Assembly (NCBI GenBank): GCA_029532415.1
Contig: JAQOTA010000053.1
Location: 1,860,001-1,924,000, forward strand
Length of the DNA stretch: 64,000 bases
From: Marasmius tenuissimus
Lineage: Eukaryota > Basidiomycota > Agaricomycetes > Agaricales > Marasmiaceae
Direction: 5' to 3'
Shown here: piece after piece, positions 33,841 through 46,244 of the stretch
How the letters are laid out: each line of letters starts with the position of its first letter
How positions within the stretch are numbered: the first letter of the stretch is position 1
Program-made: the position numbers and the translations under genes
Notes under the pieces: generated by a model
The model's database searches: none
Told to the model about the DNA's origin: nothing
What the model saw: the letters and a program-made list of their open reading frames with translations, nothing else

Positions 33841-34467
33841 AATCCTTACCTTCACCCGAGTGCTTGAGTTCTCAGCAAACCGAGCAGATTAGCGAAACAA
33901 ACGGTAGTAGAAGATAAGAATTCATTGAATCTAGAAGACATCTACACACTATCAAGCACTGAGTACTGATTTGTCGAGATTGAAGCGAGGCCTGAGACAG
34001 CTGCGTACAACAATGTTTGCTCGGCGATAGAGAAAAAGGAAGGGCGTGGGAACACCACTGGCTCTGATTCTGAATCCGTTCGGCAGGCCGATGGTCTCTC
34101 AACCTCCTCGACGACGATTCACAATCGCGTCGGTTCAACGTTCTGTTCTCTCTTCCTGAACCTCAATGCCACTCGTCGACTGTACAGTGTACGGCTTACT
34201 GTCTCGTTCAACAAAATTCGCGTCTGTTCCCCATTACAAGAGCCGGTGATATGGAATCAGGAAGAGTGTCTCTAACACACTGGTGAGTTTTATGCTTTTG
34301 CTTCCACTCTCCGTCGCTCATTGTGCATGATGCTTTAGAATCTTTCGGCGGGAACTAGTACCGATGAGGACATTGTTGGGACATGCAAAGCGGGTCTGGT
34401 GCGGCGAAAATCCAAATTCAGCATTGCTGTCGCTCATCGTGATGTGTCGGCCACAGCATCCAATCGA
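33841..34467. other. No recognisable gene
   Basis: This is the 5' flank of copy D. Part of the segment just before the motif resembles 5' flanks of other GGSFN copies; nothing coding is recognised. Confidence 0.45.
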
Positions 34468-34492
34468 CTTGCCTTATCTCTTGACCATCACC
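34468..34492 (+). promoter_or_regulatory. Conserved upstream motif of GGSFN copy D
   Basis: CTTGCCTTATCTCTTGACCATCACC ends 25 bp before the ATG at 34518, closer than in the other copies because of a short deletion. Confidence 0.6.
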
Positions 34493-34517
34493 TTCTCCCC
34501 TCTTCCGAATCCCTTCG

Positions 34518-36416
34518 ATGTCGTCCCACTTCTTCCACAACGCGCGGAACTTCCAGATCACCGGCGGTAGCTTCAATCAGATTCAGGGAGATCAGTTCAA
34601 TTACACGACAATATTTCGAGCAACGGAGAAAGAACGTACAGAATTTGATGAGGTGAGCGGAGAACGCTGTGTTGTATGTTGAAGAATCTGACTATGACCA
34701 TAGTATTACAAAGTGAAGCTTGGTGGGATCTGTAAATTGCGGGATATTGGCTCCACATACCGGGATAGAGGATGGTCCGAAGCTGGGTCGTACGCGGACA
34801 GGACAGTTTGTACAGCAAGGATACTAGATCAGCCAGGAATGGTATTTACGGTGGTGCAGTATAGCGGACCGGACGCGCAGAGAGTACGTCCACGAATTTT
34901 TGCCGTAAATGAACCGCCTAACTCTTTTTTCCAGGTTTTTGAAGAAGACTTTCGGATATTGTCGAAAATACTGTGAGTTTTTTCGCCAAGTTTCTATTAT
35001 TGTGGATGCTCAATCTCACACTAGGTCCTCGAACGTGTCACAAATCTATGGCTATAGCAAGTCAGAAATTCCCTCACTTATATTGTACAACGGTAGGCGG
35101 TTGAGAGCTACATATCCGAGTTGAGTTTGGCTGATGCTCTTGAAGAACTAGTACCAGCTGTGCACTTGAATGTAGGGTTGTTCGGTCGGATTTATCTCCA
35201 GACTGTGGGTGTAAGTAGCCAATGTACTTTTTGGATTCAGTTGAACAAACTATTTGTAGTGGCAGTTGGGTTGCGACTGGGATACTAACGAGTTGTGGTT
35301 GGATTGTGGGAGAGGGGTATTTTGTCGTGGTCCACCAGGGCCAGCCATGCTATCCTTGCGGGGTGGTTTGGCTGGGATTGGAGACTTGCCTTTGACCGCA
35401 GAACTCCTTCAAGGAGATGTCTTCATCCGCTTCTTGGCGAGTCGAAAGTCGAAGCACGTCGATAAAATCGTCGCTCGGAGTTCGCCGATAGGTGTTTGGC
35501 TGCCGTCCCAGGGTTTGACTGCTCAGGTGTCTGAGCGGGTTTCTCAGCCAACTGTTTTTTCATCGTTGACAAACTCCCCTGTCGCTGTCGCAAACAATTT
35601 CTGGCGGGATTACAGCACTTCTCTTTCAGACCAAAGATCGCTGGAAAATGGGCATACCAGGTGTGTTCGAAGCCATTATTTACTCGTCTATCTAACAATC
35701 TGAGTAGATTCACGTTCGCTGGCCCACCCCGTTTTTTTTTGGCATCGAATGAGGTTGCAAAGGACCGTGACGCCTGGCTGTCGCAAGCTTCAAGTATTTT
35801 TCATGCTCGTGGAGTTGATTTGGAGGAAGATTTGTGTGCCTACAGTGCGTTATCAGAATCCCATTCCCTTTTCGACTGCTGACATTCTCTAGCACTTGTC
35901 TCTCCTCGTCTCCGGTTAGAGACTAGTGACTCTCCGGAATACTCTGAAGCCCAAGTCGAGCGACAATCCCAACAGCCGATCCACCTCTTTGTTCGTCCAC
36001 TACCTTCCAACCTGAGCGATCGCAAAACCTCTTCCCTTCATTATTGGTCCTTTCACGAAGACGGCCGCTCTCCCCTCACACGCGATATCTGTCACAACCT
36101 CGGGCTTCCCACCAAACTCAAATTCGAAGATTACGGCTCCGATTCGACTTCATGGCCTAGTGTCAGCTACAAACAGATACACGAATATCAACTCCTCCGA
36201 AGCTTCGACCCATTCACTATCGATTTTGCTCAACATATTGGATTTGATCAGCCCATTTTCCGGCCTGTGAACGACTCGGATCGGTTTGAAACCCTACCAG
36301 GTTTGCTTCACTCTCAGCTCCTTGGTGTAGCCTCACCTTTCCTTATTCCGCTAGCATTTGATCGCTCGTATTCCTCCCGACATCCTCAAGGATTCCAACC
36401 GACCCGATCACTATAA
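34518..36416 (+). CDS. GGSFN-family protein, copy D
   Basis: The exon order and phases match copy C, and all splice sites are canonical. The leader is MSSHFFHNARNFQITGGSFN with IQGDQFNY. Then come LGGICKLRDIGSTYRDRGW, FTVVQYSGPDAQR, FEEDFRILSKIL, VSQIYGYSKSEIPSLILYN, the CGRGVFCRGPPGP block, LPLTAELLQGDVFIRF, LENGHTR, a Phe run from a T9 tract (about 35732), AWLSQASSIFHARGVDLEED, PIHLFVRPLPS, HYWSFHEDGRSPL and FDPFTIDFAQHIGFDQPIF. The last exon is short and ends PQGFQPTRSL at 36416, so it lacks the acidic tail of copy E. I find no stop or frameshift in the body. Function unknown; no targeting signal seen. Confidence 0.8.
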
Positions 36417-36689
36417 TAGAATCTCTTGCTAGTGATGGCGACATTGACTGGATCTGTGATTCAACTTCAAGGTAAAGACACTCGTTCTGTACCTCTGCAG
36501 TCAATGCAACTTAAACATCTCCAGGATCTGCCACTTGTCGGTTGCAAATCAATATATTCCCCCTCTCCTCGACCCACGGTGTATGCAGACGAGGGCATTC
36601 GCAGAGATACGCGCCGAGACTAATTCCGTGACTTTTGGTGTACTACTATATACATTCTGTTATCAATCTCGTCTCAGTATATAGGCGAG

Positions 36690-36835
36690 TCTTGAATATA
36701 TAACGCGTTTGAGTAGGAACACTGGCATGGCGTTTGAATTTGGGTTGCAAAGTCGAGACTCGACGCACGCCGCAGCGACGGGCAGTGTGCAAGGCATGTT
36801 CCAAATTGGTCTCACGCCTTCTTGGCCGAAGATTT
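36690..36835 (-). pseudogene. Relic of the FMT1 5' end
   Basis: The block PNSNAMPVFLLKRV corresponds to the FMT1 N-terminus (TPNAMSVLLVKRAQ). The DNA upstream (AACACTGGCATGGCGTTTG and then CAAATTGG...CTCACGCC) matches 17615-17730, the start and upstream region of the intact gene. It lies on the same strand as the middle-part relic at 33000-33550, with copy D between them. Confidence 0.6.
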
Positions 36836-38648
36836 TTCGTTCCGTAGGTTGCGTGGTGATGCACAACGTTAACCAATCCGGCGTTGTGTCGACAGATACC
36901 TGAGACGTTTGGATGGCGAGGATAATGGTGTTTAATTCTAGTTCTGCAGCACCGCTGAAGCTGGTCGTGATCGTTCTCAAGCCGCAATCGTTCGTCCTCG
37001 TCTCGTCGTGTTCGGACTTGCATGCCTGAGGCTTTTCTGGTTTTGATTAGCCGAAGGAAAGGTCGACAAAAAAGAGTACGATACGCACCTACATCCTTGA
37101 CGGTGCCGACTGGAAGTCTTCCACATTGTTGCACATATCGTGCCCAACCTGTGATTTGAGAATTTAGGTTTGGAAACACGCGTCAAGATGAATAGGAGGT
37201 ACTCACTAGGCAATGTTATTGTGTTGGAGATAACGGTGGTACAGAAAGAAGGGACCAAGGAAGGCCCTCCCGAAGGTCACCGGCTGATTGACAATCCACG
37301 ATTCGGATCGCGTACAGGCCTTCCCTTCTCTGGCGATGCACCAGCGATACTTCAAACTTGACTCCCGCGGCTAATCTTTGGGCCGAAAGGTCAGATCTCT
37401 CGTCCCAAACTGGATGACCTCGTCAAGGTTTTCAAGTACTCCACCCAACATGAATCGAGAACTTTACTATTCTGTCACACGATGTGCGATGGGGGGGGGG
37501 ATATGCGATTTGTTCCAGATGAGGGTGTTCCCGCCGTTCCCTTGCCTCGGTAATTTTTTTCAAGTGAATTGGAGTACTCAAGGCCTTGTAATTCTCACCG
37601 TTAGCCTGGGAGTCCAAAGGAGCATCAATGAGACCTGAAAAACATCAGAATTTTGGGCGTGATGCGAGCGTGACAGTCCAGGAACAATGTATTGATGAAT
37701 GGGACTCACAGGGGAGAGTGGATAATAATCTTGAGATAGACTGGTGGTGTCTATCTGCCAAGATCTAGAGAGGTAGGGTCAAGAGAGCGAGCTCGATGAG
37801 GGAAGGGGGATGGGAGGGAGCTGAAGTAGCTGTGAACTGATCGCCATCAAGGGCTGTGATTAGCTGCCGCTCGTGACAAACCGTGACCCAAAGGGGTCGC
37901 ACTTCTTGTTCCCGCCTTGGTCATCGCCCGACACAGGGAGGGGAGAAGGTAAAAATCCCAAAAATTCAGGTTAAGCATTCTTCCATATATCGAATGCTTC
38001 TGTCATCAAGAAATTATGGTAGGTGCTTTACAGGAGTGGCGGGAGGAAAATCTCAAAAAAGTCGCAATTCCCCCCCTAGAATAGTAGGCTCTGACTGATA
38101 ATTGAAGGGTACAGGTCAAAATTTTACTCACGGAGATCCTTATAGCACTTTTGACCATGGGCTTATGGCTGAAGGAACTCTTGCGAAACCCGAAAAGACC
38201 TGCGTGAGCCTGTGTGGTGGTCTGAGCACAAACAGGCGTGGGCCCGAGTAACCAAAGGGTAAGTTGCTGTGCCTAGTAGATTCTTGTGGGTCCAACTGGG
38301 TTCAAAATCCGCCCGGGCCAACATTCTCTCTTCCCGCAACTTCCATGACGTTCAACTCTCTGAAGTGTTCGTCGACCGCGCAGTATAACATCTCATTGAA
38401 AGCTCGGTACATGTCAGTAATGAAGACGGAGGATACATCATAATAGGAGCTAGAGCGTAAAAGACGGTGCGTATCACCCCGGTGAGTCGTATTCTCGGAA
38501 TCCAATCTGCGCCGCCAGGCTGTCGGACTCAGCGAAGTGGGGAATTTATATTGATGAGAACGGGAGCTGGATCATGACTGTGCAATGATGCAGTCTAAAA
38601 ACGGGCATTGCTGTTGAGCAACATTGCCATGTGTTGACCACGATGCAT
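36836..38648. other. No confident gene; 5' flank of copy E at the right
   Basis: Minus-strand frames at 36646-37258 show spliceable-looking pieces, but I cannot assign them. 38205-38510 is the duplicated flank also seen at 29740-30060. A run of G occurs near 37490. Confidence 0.4.
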
Positions 38649-38673
38649 CTTGCCTTATCCTTTGACCATCACC
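38649..38673 (+). promoter_or_regulatory. Conserved upstream motif of GGSFN copy E
   Basis: CTTGCCTTATCCTTTGACCATCACC ends 40 bp before the ATG at 38714. Confidence 0.6.
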
Positions 38674-38713
38674 AAGTTCTCCCCTCTATCAGACTCTTCT
38701 ACCCGCACGCTCG

Positions 38714-40790
38714 ATGTCGTCCCAGTTTTTCCAAAAGGCGCGGAACTTTCAGATTACTGGTGGCAGTTTCAACCATGTTCAGGGGGATCAGGTCCAGTAT
38801 ACGACAACAATTGTTCAAGCGAAGGAGAAGAAGCCCACAGAATTCGATGAGGTGAGCCGATAGCGCTGTGTTGTACGTTGAAGAATTTGACTGTGGTCTT
38901 AGTATTACAATGTGAAGCTTGGTGGGATCTGCAAGTTGTGGGACGTTGTTTCCACCACATACCGGGATAAAGCGTCATGGGAACTTTGTGGGCGCGTTGA
39001 CAGGACAGTCTGTACAGCAAGGGTACTAGAGCAGCCGGGGATGGTGTTTACAGTGGTACAATACAACGGACCGGATGCGCGGAGAGTATGTTCATTGAAT
39101 TTCGAGGTAGATGAACGATCTCAATTCCTTGCCAGGCCTTCGAAGAAGACTTTCGGAGGTTATCAAGGGTACTGTGCGTTCTATCCTTTCTTTTCATGAT
39201 TGTGGATACTCAGCTCGTTCCAGTCACTCAAACGTGTCGCAAATCTATGGCTACAGCAAATCAAAAATTCCCTCACTGATACTGTACAATGGTAGGTGGT
39301 TGGACTCTGTACGTTGAGTTTGGCTGATGATCCGTTGCAGAACTGATACCAGCTACGCACCTGGAAGTAGGGCGGTTGGGTCGGACATTTCTCGTCAGCC
39401 TAGCTGTAAGTAGCCTTTGGAATATTTAGATCCATCCGAATAAATTGGTTTTAGGTGCAATTGCAATGCAAGGAGGCTAACGAGCTGTGGATGGATTGTG
39501 GGAGAGGAGTTATTTGTCGTGGTCCACCAGGACCAGCTTTCGCGCACTTAGGCGATTGGCTTGAGAATGTAAAGTTGCCTTTGACCGCAGAATTTCTCCG
39601 AGAAGATATTTTGATCGGCTTCTTGGCGAGTCTGAAGTCAAAGGAAGCAGATCGCATTGTCGTTCGGGAATTAGCGTCGGAAAATATTCGGCCGTCGTCC
39701 CATGGACGAGTTGTTCAGCCAACTATCTTCTCGACGTTGACAAACACCCCCATCGCTATCGCAAACAATGCCTGGAAGAGCCTTGGCGATTCTCTTTCAG
39801 ATCACAAGTTGTTGGAAAATGGGCTCACCAGGTGTGATTGAAGCCATCATCTACTTGTCACCCATCTGACAATTTGAGTAGATTCACACTCGCAGGTCCA
39901 CCCCGCTGGTATCATCATTTTTCATTGGCACGCAATCTAGGAGATTCAGTTTATGCCTGGCTGTCGCAAGCTTCGAGCATTTTTCAAACCCGCGGAATCA
40001 CCTTGGAGGAGGATTTGAGTGTCTACAGTGCGTTATCAGACTCCACAGATTCCCTTTCCACCTGTTAATGTTTCTCAGAACTTGACTCGTTTCACGCCAT
40101 GTTGTATAGTATCGATTTCGAGGAACACTCTGAAGCGCAACCCGAACGACAATTGCAACAACCGATCTACCTCTTTGTTCGTGAACCACCTTTCCACTTG
40201 CCCTATCACAAAATATCCAGTCGCGAACCACCTTTCTACTTGCCCTGTTTCGAAACATCTTCTCTCCATTATTGGTCTTTTCACAGAGACGGTCGTTCTT
40301 CTCTCTCTCTCGCAACCTGTCACAGCTTCGGCCTTCCCACCAAGCTCAGATTCGAAGATTGCGGTTCCTGTTCATTCTCTTGGTCCACGGACATCTACAG
40401 ACGGATGCACCAATATCAATGCCTCCGAAACTTCGACCCTTCCACTATCGATTTTGCTCGACATCTTGGATTTGATCAGCACATATTCCGGCCTGTGAGC
40501 GACTCAGATCGGTTTGGAATCCCCCGAGGTTTGCTTCAGCTTTTTGGTGCAGCCGCAACTCTCATATTCCCTTAGCAGAATCCTCACTTGAATGTAGACT
40601 CTCAACGCCGACATCGGATAGTCAAGAGATGGAAGACCTTGTTCTAGTACATCCCCCTCCGAGATCTGGGACTTTTGAAACTCGAGCGGAGTTTGCTAGC
40701 ATTTGGTTTCCCGTACTCTGTCCATTGCCCCCGAGTATCTCAACCGAATCACTCCCTGCGATTGGTGCTCTCGATACGGACATCGACTAG
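38714..40790 (+). CDS. GGSFN-family protein, copy E
   Basis: This is the most complete copy, with nine exons, all junctions canonical and in phase. Blocks in order: SSQFFQKARNFQITGGSFNH with VQGDQ; LGGICKLWDV; PGMVFTVVQYNGPDARR; FEEDFRRLSRVL; NVSQIYGYSKSKIPSLILYN; ELIPATHLEVGRLGRTFL; CGRGVICRGPPGP; LPLTAEFLREDILIGFL; QPTIFSTLTNTPIAIANNAW; LENGLTR; AWLSQASSIFQTRGITLEED; a tandemly doubled REPPFxLP segment; HYWSFHRDGRSSL; FDPSTIDFARHLGFDQHIFR. The last exon encodes an acidic/Pro tail ending GALDTDID at 40790. It is intracellular by absence of signals, and no enzyme motif is seen. It may be compared with copies C and D for selection. Confidence 0.83.
40180..40263 (+). repeat. In-frame 42-bp tandem duplication in copy E
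   Basis: Units 40180-40221 and 40222-40263 encode REPPFHLPYHKISS and REPPFYLPCFETSS. Copies C and D have a single unit (RPPPSDLGKCETS, RPLPSNLSDRKTS). The reading frame is kept. Confidence 0.8.
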
Positions 40791-42399
40791 TATTGTGGTC
40801 GAGGGTGGGATCATTCGTTCCATACTTCTGTGATCCACACAACTTGAAAATTCCACCAGTCATCCCACTATCTACCTGAATTTATATACTCGATTCATTC
40901 AAGACGAGGCAAGACCCGCGTGTTGAAACCCCTTTGCTGGGGATTTATTTTGTTATCATCGTAATATCTACTCGTGTATAGCGTACAACGGATCCCAATG
41001 ATTCTGTCTATCGTCGCACCTTAGTCGGAAAGACTACATACTTCTTTTACACTGATTGGGATTGTCGAAGGGGAACCAGGTCGAGACATGTGTAGGTCGT
41101 ATACGACAGAGGAGGTGATAAAGTGGAACGACCATGATCAAATTAGGAACCGAGACCGCCACCACAGATTCTGGGTAATTTGCAGCTAGCAAGAAGATCC
41201 GGCAGCCAGTTGCCCCGTTGCCTTCGCTGTCGACAGTGCGACTTCTACGCGCAGTTAGGTTCGGTTGCTCCGCTATGATCACAGCGAGGCAGAAAGTGTG
41301 TAGAATCCATCGGAGCTGAAGGACGAGCCGTAGATCATGTATTGCATTTTGTAGAACGTGAGGGGGGACAGCCTCGACTACAGCTCGAGATTTGACACCC
41401 TGGTCAGCTCCGTCCATACCAGTGCTGCGCGCCTACACTCGATCCCTAGATGATAGAGTCAGACTGATCGTCATGCCACTTTCTGAACACCATACTCACA
41501 AAACTAGCCATGAAAGACGTCGCCCTTCTGCACGTCATTTTTTCGTTGGCCGATGCCTGTAAACGTTATATTAATCAACGGAACTTCAGCGATCTGGTGG
41601 GCTACTCACTTCTTCGAAGTTCGGACTTCCTTATCCTCAGAGCCTGTCAGCTCTGGCTATCGCCAAACAAGAATTCGAGGTTGCATCGATAGATATCTTC
41701 TTTCTCTAGTAAGTGATATAGATGATCGGACTCGACGGTATTTGCTTTCCGAGCCGCTGCGGATGTGGGTGCGTTACTCTGATACACCATGAACCCGTAC
41801 AAATTCATGATGACTGGGAGGTCAGTCGAGTAGAACACCAAGCACAAGCAATTTTTGGGCCGTTTTGTGGACGTTGCATTCATATATTTGTTCTAGCCCC
41901 GAGCCTCTGCCAGGTAGCACCATCTCGAGATAGATGGGTTTGTGAGCCGTTTCGGGAGTCGTTGGGCAACAGGTACTACCGGGGTGGATCAAACAAAGCC
42001 AGTTGTGCGTGCAACTGTAGGGGCGAAGCAGAGTTGAAGGGAACGAGAGAAGGGAGATGTCTTCGTAGATGTTGTCTGGCGCTATCCCTTTTACATGCTC
42101 GAGGGTTTTGGCAACTGCAGCAGCGCCTGAGTCTAGAAACTGGAGACTCAGCCTTCGTCGAGGCCAGCATCAAAGTGTCCCCATGTTTCATCAGACCGAA
42201 TGATCCCTCGAGAGACTACTAGGCATTCAAGAAGGCTTTTTGAGCAACAGTAAATTATCAGTTAACCACGGTCGCTTCTCGGAAAGACTTGAACTCACGA
42301 ATTGACGAAGTTGTCGCGAATACCCTCGACTACACCTGGCGTCCTACACAACCAACAGTCCAGCCAGAAAAACAGAGCAGTTTACAACGAGTGTTTCTC
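40791..42399. other. Unresolved; possible broken membrane-protein gene
   Basis: A 127-codon minus-strand ORF at 41034-41417 contains hydrophobic runs (LRWILHTFCLAVIIA, VVAVSVPNLIMVVPLYHLL). Open pieces at 41647-41883 (SNAPTSAAARKANTV) could be other exons. I cannot build a coherent gene or name a family. Confidence 0.25.
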
Positions 42400-43030
42400 A
42401 TCCTCTTTTGCTTGTCGAAAATTGTGAGATACAGAAGTCATTGGAGATTGGCGTTGTGATGGTGGTGGTTTGAGCGAGAAGCCGGTCATCAGTGGGCGCT
42501 TACTTTTTCTCCTCTTCTCTCCCAGGATCGACACTTCCTCGTTCTTTGCCCTCTTTTTTCTCTTCCTCAAAAGACGTCAAGACTGCTTATGGGAATTCTG
42601 ATTTTGACCGCTGGACGGAGGATTAGTACTACTTGTTGTTAGTCGGTGCGGTGAGAGGTGGAATCGGACGATGTCGATGAGTCTCTACTACCTCTTTTTC
42701 CGCCGAGACCAGTCACCATGTCCTTCGACCTCACCGTCGTCATCGTCTTCAAGTCGGTGCTGTTTGGAGTCGTGTTAACATCGTCTTCCTCAGCCTGATA
42801 ACCTCCGAAATCTCGGAAGCCAAGAAGCGATGTCTGCCGTTGTTGCATCGTGCTACGTGCTGCACCTAAAGGCCTCACGAGCCCGTGTCGCTCGGCGAAA
42901 CATATCCCCACTTCTGGCTCCAATATAATGCTAGGCCAAATTCGCGCATCTGAGGTTCTCCATGTTGGCGGACTGATCAACTAGGAGGTCTTGAATGGGG
43001 GTTTCAGCAGCGAACCTCCCGCAAATTGTT
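42400..43030. repeat. Patchwork of dispersed repeats
   Basis: 42466-42502 matches 28274-28310, and 42880-43030 matches 23140-23290, both in the same orientation. Nothing coding is recognised in this stretch. Confidence 0.5.
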
Positions 43031-43797
43031 GGACCTTCTCTTGATGTTGGGGTTCAATTGGACTGTAGCACGGATTTCGTTCGGGTTTAGTCTGGTTCAC
43101 TGCTCCCTTTGTACTGCTTTTGTGGGCTCGTGCATTTACCTTATGTCCTTCCCTGCAGTGTTTACCGTTCTCCGATGTCAATTTTTGAGTTTCATTGTGT
43201 GTTTCCTTGAAGCATGAATAGGCTATATCAATGCTCGTTGCGTCGTGCTCGGATGACGACGGGCTCATTTAGGAAACTCGTGATACCTATCCCCGACTTT
43301 GACCCCATCTCATGAGTGGGAAGGATGGCCGTGGGTGGCACGAGCTAACAGAACGGTCCTGGTAGCACACTGTAACCAGATCGAACAGATTAGTTCGTAT
43401 TACTCTTCCACAAGGAGTTCCACCATCGCTCCGCTTCTTCACGAGCACTGAACTCGAGATTGACTTCGACAAAGGTGTTCAAGTACTGTCAGTCTGATGA
43501 CGACACGAGTTAAAAGGCCAGCCCGTTGTCAATTTGCGGGCTCCTACGGCGGCAACATCTGCTACCAGTGTAAGCGAAAACGAGAAGACTACACCTCTAG
43601 AGTGGGGCTAAATAAGAGTGATATCGTATGCCATGGTCAGGATCTGCTTATATTGATCAGATTATTCAATGAGTAGCACTAACGATAGGGTAAATGAATA
43701 AATACATAGATAAATAGCCCAAGTATGGAGAAAGAATGTAAGGGAACATGCCCGACATCCAAAAGTCATCATACATCATAATATCCGATCGTGTCTA
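43031..43797. other. No recognisable gene
   Basis: This is the 3' flank of the S33 peptidase gene. The part at 43640-43797 is duplicated in the relic at 32690-32940. Confidence 0.5.
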
Positions 43798-46244
43798 CTA
43801 GAGACCACGACGCGGAAAACCAGGGTTAAACCCTCTCTTCGCGAGGTGGTGCAACTCTTTGAGAATATGCCCATTACTCGCTACTTGGGACGATGATTCA
43901 AACTCGCCACTGGTTGAATCCACGGTCTGGTTATTCGAGTCTGTACCCGATTTCGACCCCTGCTTCTCTGGGTCGTCAAAGGGCGAACCATCCATAGGGC
44001 AGACTGTGCCCTCCTTGGGCAAAGTCCCGTTGACGAAGTATTCTCGTATGACTTTGGCCGTGCAAGCCGAGGGTGAGTTGATCGAACAATGCTATAGCAA
44101 GAACAAAAAGGTCACTAATGGGTAAGAGAGGAAGAAATCGCGGTCGACTTACCCCAGGAGAATCCTGCGTTAGGACGACTGACCCTGGGAAGGGTAGAGA
44201 CGCGTTCTTTGCTCTGTGGATGTTGAACCCGGAATCAGAATCTCAGGATACAAGAAGGACGCACAAGGACTTACGCTTCGAGAGGAGTGACGGGATCTAT
44301 GGAAGATGGTGTTAGCCTACATGAGAAGCTTCAGAGCTGGTAATCGTTCATACCTGCTGTGTTTCCGATTATCAGCATGGGGAAGCTGGTGTTGCCACCG
44401 ATGGGCCCTATAGCGAGAAGATCTCAGTCTCATGGACCGAAACATGGGGGACAAGCTCGTAACGAACCTCTGAATTTGGCCTTGGGGATATCCTTCGACC
44501 AACCGCTAGAAGCAGATAAAGTATGTCAATCAACCACCTGAAATCTCGACCGATGTAAAATCGCTACTTACTTGCAGGCAATCCGGAAGCCTGCCCAAAA
44601 CGACCCAAGCGGCGAGTACTCGGCGGAGGCCTGATAATGCGCCTGAGCCGCCTCGAACTCGGGAGGAACAGCATCCCCATCGTTGCAGATGTAAGCCATA
44701 AGTCCTTCATGAAGGTTCTCGAACGCGTATTTGCTCGGGTCACAGTCACACTCGAACAGGGGAGATTCTCCGAGCAATGTATAGGCCTTGGTGGCGTTTC
44801 CCTTCGACAAATCTTGAAGGGCTGTCGCGAGAGGACGCCACAACGCAAAGGGCGAGTAGAGGGAAAGGAGCAATCCCGCTCGTACGAAGCTGTAGTCGAG
44901 CAGCCCCTGGGATTTATCGGTTTGGACGGGAACTGGCGCTTTGATGACTGATGCGTAGATGTCGTTCAGTTTGCCTTCCATCGCCTCGACCGAGTCTTCG
45001 TAGAAGTCACAAGCATCGGGGCCGGCTTCCTTGCAGCTTTCAAAGAACCATCGGATTGTCTTGGCACTGTCCTTGGTGCCAGTGAACCAGTTGGCTGTGG
45101 CGCAGAACCAACTACGTCAGTATCAAGGCCAAGCTATACGAGAGTGCACTTACTGCGGTAGTAATCCTCGATGTCGACAACCCCATCAATGATTAGACGT
45201 TCCACTTTGTCCTACATAGTACGAGCGTCAGTCTCTATTTGAACCTAACGCCCAAGAGACGAGACATACCGGGAACAAAGCTGCATAAGTATAACCAAGT
45301 ACAGAGCCGTACCTTCATCCCGATCTATTTCAGTGACGTCCGACAAGTAGCACAAGAGATAACTCACGAAAGACCCCAGTATTGTAATTTCTCTCTGCCG
45401 TGGGCCTCGGTAATGGTGAGCATATCCCTCGCAGAATGTTCGGTGTTCATATGGGCCAAAATGTTCTTGTCTTTGTCCCTTTGAGCCGCGAGAGATCCCA
45501 TGATCTTATTGGAGGCCCAGAAGTTTCCAACATCCGTTGACGATTGGTTCATTTCCGTGGCCGGACGATGGACAAGTATGCGTTCCACACGGCTTTGGTA
45601 GAACTCGATACGAGGGGTCGAGCGTTGTACGCCTGGCCGTTAAGTGTAAGCATAAATCGGGCTTCAGAGTGGTTGGGTGTACACGTACCACGAGGATCAA
45701 AACCAACGAGGTCATACTCAGGACCCAGAATTCCACGGAGTGCCGGCCCTGAATTGAGAATGAGGTCGACACCACTGTGCCCAGGACCTCCAGGGTTGAA
45801 GAGAATGGGACCGAGATAGTCTGAACTATCGGTAGATACGTTGGCAGCCAGACGTACGAGGGCCAGTGCGGCTGAGTCGCCCTCAGGCTCATGGTAGTTC
45901 AACGGCACCTGTTTGATGGTATTAGAGTAGGCTTAACCGAGATCGGGAGTACACGCACCTGGAGGCGAGCACATTCGAAATCTCCAGCTTCCTGGTAACA
46001 CTCCACCCAGCGTAAGTCTTTTGTGGGTTCCAACTAAGCAAGAAAGGTGAGATCAACGTGTAAAACGGCACGAATTAGTGTCATTTACCTCTCCCCATGA
46101 TGACTCGTTCCATGATTGACTACTATTGTCAGCTCGAGCCAACAAGTGACTAGTGGCGGCGCAATTCGCGTTTGCGTGTCCCAAAAAGAACGAGAGGTAC
46201 GCGGGAACAAGCAAAAGTTGTTTAGAGAGAGGTATGCCACCCAT
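43798..46244 (-). CDS. Secreted S33-type serine aminopeptidase (TAP-like alpha/beta hydrolase)
   Basis: Multi-exon gene encoding about 550 residues. The N-terminus (MGGIPLSKQLLLVPAYLSFF) is a signal peptide. The alpha/beta hydrolase landmarks are ILFNPGGPGHSGVD (oxyanion-hole region), YDLVGFDPRGVQRSTPR across a splice, and the nucleophile elbow YWGLSYGSVLGYTYAALFP. That elbow gives G-L-S-Y-G across the intron at about 45300-45365. The acid is in DPVTPLEA and the histidine in DSPGHCS, followed by a TAP-type C-terminal domain (ACTAKVIREYFVNGTLP). Cysteines are plentiful, fitting secretion. The family (MEROPS S33, Pfam TAP-like C-terminal) removes N-terminal residues or short peptides from substrates; a nutritional protease role is likely. 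The N-glycosylation-type motif NGT is present. No lesion seen. A 3'-end fragment is duplicated at 32690-32940. Confidence 0.9.

Noticed and set aside
36646..37179. 177-codon minus-strand ORF as a gene
   Set aside because: Its left end overlaps the FMT1 5' relic in another frame and the composition (Arg/His-rich) looks like a shadow frame. The short GTVKDVG word shared with the secreted gene at 18435 is too small to count.
41034..41417. Seven-TM receptor-like gene
   Set aside because: Only two hydrophobic runs are in frame and no coherent exon chain could be assembled; left as unresolved.
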